64,000 nucleotides of DNA, from positions 1 through 64,000 of the forward strand of contig CAUYLG010038455.1 in assembly GCA_963573385.1 (NCBI GenBank). Reading direction: 5' to 3'. The translations under genes and the position numbers were made by a program. Numbering within the stretch: the first letter of the stretch is position 1; every line of letters begins with the position of its first letter. Below the pieces are notes generated by a model. It saw nothing but the letters and a program-made list of their open reading frames with translations. It searched no databases and was not told the DNA's origin. This stretch comes from Cacajao melanocephalus. Taxonomy: Eukaryota > Chordata > Mammalia > Primates > Pitheciidae. This document shows positions 59,961 to 64,000 of this stretch, in pieces.

Positions 59961-61579
59961 CCACTGTGCCGAAGGAAAACCGGGAGCAGAGGATGCAGAG
60001 CTGGTTCGGATCAGACAACAAAGGGCCTCGTAGGTCCAGCCACCAGATTTGATTATTTTTATTTTTTTCCTGCAGAAGCCAACAGTGATTGTTTAAGCCA
60101 GGAGATGACACATGCAAAATACCAGGTGAGTCAGGCAGCCAGGTGCAGGAAGCCCTGAGGCTGGAAACACAGGGCTTCCTGCATCTGGCTCACTCCTTCC
60201 CTCTGTTGCCCCCCAACATCATCGCCTTATCACCTCAAGACCCAAGGACCACGGCAGCCTCCCCCAGAGCTGACCTCCTCCGCAACTCAACCCAGCACCA
60301 GGCTCCTCTGTCTCAAGCCAGTTTTGATCAAATCCCCGCTCACAAATTCTTAGGGTCAGTCTGTTCTTTACAGCAGTACAGCGTGTGGTCCTTCCACCCT
60401 CAGGACAGAACCATGGGGAGGGGAGCCAAGGTTACTGAATCGAGTCTTTGTGGATGAACCTGCATCTTATTTAATAAGTCTGAATTTCTAATAAGTTCTC
60501 CAGGTGATTCTGAGGCTCACTGAAGTCTGAGAACCACTAGCCCAACGCATGAGATCCACGAACTATGGGAGAAGCACAAAGATAAAGTGGCTGAAAAAAG
60601 CCTAGCCTTGGGCTGGACCATTTACCTTCTAACAGAGGAAGTCCACATTAGCATAACTAAAGCTTGCAGTGTGAGGTAAGACACCTAGTTTTGCTGCTTT
60701 CTGTCTGAGTGACTCTGGGCACAGGTGATCAAAGCCTATCTCTGCAAAGCTGACAAATTGCCAAGAATTGTAAAGATCTAAAATTTTACTCTTTTCACAA
60801 GCTAAAAAGTTGTCCTGCCACAGTTTTATGGATGCTGGCAGAAGACACGAAACCCTGGGTCAGAGACAAAGAACTTTATTACTCACAGGCAGCAAGCAAC
60901 TTGAGCTTTATGTTTGCAAAGAGCTGTAGATTCAAATCCCAGCTCTGTGCTTTACTAAACTAAGTTTAAGCAAGTAGCCCCCCACCCCCGCCCCCACCCA
61001 AGTACCATGAGGACAACACAAAGCTTGACCCTAGTATATGCAATGGGTTTTGCATCACAGCTGAGGAACTCCACACTCTGGGAAAACAAATTTTTTACAA
61101 TGGGCTGCAAGCAGACCTGTTTGATCTTTGCTCCAGAGAGAAATATCGTTATTATTATACAGAACAGTAAAAAAAAAAAAAAAAAAATCTGCCTCTTTTC
61201 CAGAGGAAGATGCCATCTATATCTTCCAAGGAAGTTCGCTACTAACATGTCCTTGAAAAGACAGACCAGAACAAAAGCTGTCAGTGCCTCTGACTGCAAG
61301 ATGTGCAGAAACACAAGAGATCCACAGACAGTTGCCTCCCCAAACAAATGGGAATATCAGTATTCATCTCTCATGAAGGTAACAAGCTGTAAAGCAGTTA
61401 ATGCGAGAGAAAGTTCCTGGAAATATGAGGACAATTACAATATGAGGAGATAAGAACATGGAGGCAAAGAACTAGGGTGGAAGTGGAAAGTGATAAACTG
61501 AGAACATCTTGTAACACAATTTATAGAGACAATAAAGCAGGAAGATATTCACACCCTTATCACAGGGTGAAGGTTAATA

Positions 61580-62601
61580 TCTTTAATATATATAAAGGGC
61601 TCCTACAAATAACAAGTAAGAGATCAACAACCATGCAGGAAAAAGGGCAAAGAATATGAGCAAACAGTTCCCAGAAAAGGAACTACGAGTTGCATTTAGA
61701 CTTATGAAAACGTTCCACCTCACTCAAGAAGAGAAAAGCAAATTTAGGCTACCATGAAATCCCATGATTTACATGTCAGCTTGGTAAAGATAAAAAGGTT
61801 TGATGACTTACTATTTGTTGGGAATATGGGGAACTGGACACTCCACACATTGCTGGTAGTATGAAGTCTATGAACAGTCATTTCCAATATGTGTCAAAAT
61901 CTGAAGCCAGGTATGGTGGCATGCACCTGTAGTCCCAACTACTCAGGAGGCTGAGGTGGGAAGATCGCTTGAGTCCAGGAGTTCAAGACTGCAATTAGCT
62001 GAGATTGTGCCACTGCACTCCAGCCTGGGAAACAGAGCAAGACCCTGACTCAAAAAGAATTTTTTAATATAATTCTTTGACCTATCAATTTATCTCACAG
62101 GTGTTTATTTTTCAGATGCACTTCTGCACATGTGCCAAATGACATGAAGTACTGGGAGACTCACTGCAGTGTTATTTCTAATAGCAAAAGGCCAGAAATG
62201 CCTAAATGTTCATTATAGGACGCATATGATAAATACATATGATACCCATGCAATAGAATATTGTGCCACCACCAAAAGGAATGAGGCAGCTCTGTATAGT
62301 ATTGACAGGAAAGATGTTCAAAGTATTTTATTAAATGAAAATGTAAGATGGCACAGCAATGTAGAGAGTTTGCTAATATTTTTATGTGTGCGCCAAGGAA
62401 GAAGATATGCGCATCTATGTTTGTAATTGCATTGGTGTTTTTAGAAGAATACACAAGAAACTGAGAGCAGAGGATGCTTCTGGGAAGGGAGCTAGGAGAT
62501 TGTATTCAAAGAACAGAGAGATTAATGTTTTATGAATATCCTTTGTGCTTTTAAAATGTTGTACTGAATTATGTATTACTTCTTCCCAAATATATATATA
62601 G
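61580..62601 (+). mobile_element. old L1 3' end, interrupted by an Alu monomer
   Basis: AAAAAGGGCAAAGAATATGA, ACACATTGCTGGTAGTATG, CAGTGTTATTTCTAATAGC and AATAGAATATTGTGCCACC follow the order of the 3' part of L1M-type elements. Heavily mutated and non-coding. Its right end (62554-62601) recurs inverted in the AT-rich block that follows. Confidence 0.75.
61906..62060 (+). mobile_element. Alu monomer inside L1
   Basis: Monomer-length Alu sequence from CCAGGTATGGTGGCATGCAC to CAGAGCAAGACCCTGACTC. No second arm. Confidence 0.78.
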
Positions 62602-62765
62602 TATATATTAAAATATAATAACAATGCATAGTATATAAAATATAGTATATGTTAATATATAATAACAATGTATACTATATAAAATATAGTATATATTAAT
62701 ATATAATTGCAATATTACATATAATATATAGCATATATTCTACATATTAATATATAGTCAATAGC
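62590..62765. repeat. AT-rich tandem repeat
   Basis: About four imperfect units of roughly 40-45 bp, each with a TATATTAATATATAATAACAA-like core (shorter variants included) and AGTATATAAAATATAG. Almost pure A/T. Confidence 0.8.
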
Positions 62766-62837
62766 TCTTACCAGCAACATGAGGGTTAAATGTCATGTGT
62801 CAGCCATCACTGCAGGGGACAGCCACTCAGCAGGTGG

Positions 62838-62945
62838 GGGGAGTTTTTTGTTTTGTTTTTTGGGTTTTTTTGTTTTTGTTTGTTTGTTTGTTGAGACAGG
62901 GTCTTGCTCTGTCACCCAGGGTAGAGTGCAGTGGTGTAATCCTAT
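62838..62945 (-). mobile_element. truncated Alu in AT-rich block
   Basis: A T/G-rich head leads into GAGACAGGGTCTTGCTCTG and GCAGTGGTGTAATC, after which Alu sequence stops abruptly at an AT-rich run. Confidence 0.8.
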
Positions 62946-63012
62946 ATAATATAATATATAAATATATATTATACATAATTATATATTACATAAATAATAA
63001 TAGATAATATTA

Positions 63013-63238
63013 CATACGTATTTGGGAAGAATTCATACATACATCATATCTATTTGGGAAGAATTCATACATGCATTTTATATATATATTTGGGAAGAAG
63101 CAATACATGCATTTTACATATATATATTTGGGAAGAATGAATACATGCATTATATATGTATATTTGGGAAGAATTCATACATGCATTATATATATATATA
63201 TTTAGGAAGGAGTAATACTTGCATAATTCGGTACAAAA
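63013..63238 (+). repeat. minisatellite, six units of 32-38 bp
   Basis: Units beginning TTTGGGAAGAA (last one TTTAGGAAGG) start at 63021, 63053, 63089, 63127, 63163 and 63201. Each runs through ATACATGCAT into a TATATATA spacer. The unit is the reverse complement of the L1 end at 62554-62601. The 76-codon ORF here is only this repeat read through. Confidence 0.88.
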
Positions 63239-63429
63239 TTATACATCTGTAAAAAAACAAAAGCTAAATTGGGCATTCAATCTGCCAAGCAGTTTGGGGA
63301 GCGCTGGGACCCCAGCCCTGGGCCCTGCAGGAGCTCACAGCCTCAGCTTCTCTGGATCTGCTAGCTGTAGACAGGCACTCTGAGCAGTTTCTTGCTTTGC
63401 CCAAAGCCATGCCCAGGAAACATCATTCA

Positions 63430-63620
63430 TTCCCTCATTCACTAGTGTGCTGTGCATGGGCTCTGAGCCAGGCCCTGTACCAAATGCCGAAGTCAGAGAT
63501 GAAAGAGACTCAGGCCTGGCCCCCAGCAAGCGCCCTGCAGATGGAAGACGGGAGAGTGGGGGAGGGAAAGATCTATAAAAATAACTACAAAACAGAAGCC
63601 CAGCAGTATAGTGTAGCAGG
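63430..63620 (+). repeat. L2/MIR-type ancient repeat
   Basis: GGCTCTGAGCCAGGCCCTGT followed by GAAGTCAGAGATGAAAGAG is typical of old mammalian L2-type sequence. Confidence 0.45.
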
Positions 63621-63782
63621 TAAGATTAATAAGTGACCATGTAGGAAGGCAGGGACAGGCCTGGCCTTCAAAAAGAGCCACACCTTGGGGTGAGAGCCAC
63701 TCATTAGCCAGGCCCAGGTATTCACCTTCCTAAGCTCCACTTTCCTCCCCTATAAAACATGGACCTTAATCACACAGCGTGG

Positions 63783-63995
63783 CATGCGGTTTCAAGCCCA
63801 GGCCTGGGAGCCGGAGGGCCTGGGTTTCACTCACAGAGCCACCATTTTATTTTAAAGCCATGTCATGCAACGGCCGTTACCTCACCTGTCAGAGCCTCAG
63901 TGTCCCCGCCTCTCAAATGAGGCCAATAATACCAACCTCAGAGCGCTTGTGGGGGAGAAAAGGAACAATCAGGCGTGAAGCGCAGTGCCTGGGAC
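63783..63995 (+). repeat. MIR
   Basis: CAGGCCTGGGAGCCGGAGGG, CAGAGCCTCAGTGTCCCC, TCTCAAATGAGGCCAATAA and GTGAAGCGCAGTGCCTGG occur in consensus order. Confidence 0.75.
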
Positions 63996-64000
63996 TCCAC

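Noticed and set aside
63022..63252. 76-codon ORF with repeated WEEFIHAF-like units
   Set aside because: It is an in-frame read-through of the AT-rich minisatellite, not a gene.

Overview
The window is nuclear DNA from a simian primate. More than fifteen Alu elements (many full length with target-site duplications), MIR, L1, L2 and hAT fossils surround compact multi-exon genes. All four genes are type I (acidic) keratins transcribed from the minus strand. Their identity and order match part of the type I keratin cluster on human chromosome 17q21.2. Left to right they are KRT36 (3512-7255), KRT13 (19153-23663), KRT15 (32321-37129) and KRT19 (41978-46618). Compared with the human proteins as I remember them, all four look orthologous but differ at scattered residues, so the source is probably a non-human primate. 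No alignment could be run to settle the species.

Layout. 1-430 is a CpG-rich, LTR-like repeat fragment. 431-3298 lies beyond the KRT36 3' end and holds no recognisable gene. KRT36 has 7 exons and an Alu in intron 3. 7.3-18.9 kb is intergenic with Alu, MIR, MER5A and a GA/GT microsatellite. KRT13 has 8 exons, with an Alu almost touching the exon 6 splice donor and a hAT fossil in intron 1. 23.8-32.0 kb is intergenic, with an old LTR, an Alu and two promoter-like stretches on the plus strand. KRT15 has 8 exons, and the microRNA MIR6510 ends exactly at its exon 2 acceptor. 37.3-41.8 kb is intergenic with MIR copies. KRT19 has 6 exons and no tail exon; its exon 1 and promoter are a CpG island and its intron 1 holds an Alu pile-up. 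46.8-64.0 kb is repeat-rich flank toward KRT9 (outside the window), with L1, Alu and an AT-rich satellite-like block near 62.6-63.2 kb.

The four proteins are partners for type II keratins in 10-nm filaments. By known expression, KRT36 is a hair-type keratin, KRT13 marks differentiated mucosal epithelium, KRT15 marks basal and hair-bulge cells, and KRT19 marks simple epithelia and progenitors. The exon architecture (83, 157, 162, 126 and 221 bp internal exons) is identical across the first three genes. KRT19 shares it up to its last exon, which runs to the stop. All splice junctions were read as GT-AG.

I found no undescribed gene system. The most interesting unexplained items are a near-perfect 32-bp hairpin past KRT13, an AT-rich minisatellite apparently built from an inverted L1 end, promoter-like signals on the plus strand between KRT13 and KRT15, and two unusual rod-domain residues (KRT13 P342, KRT19 D386).
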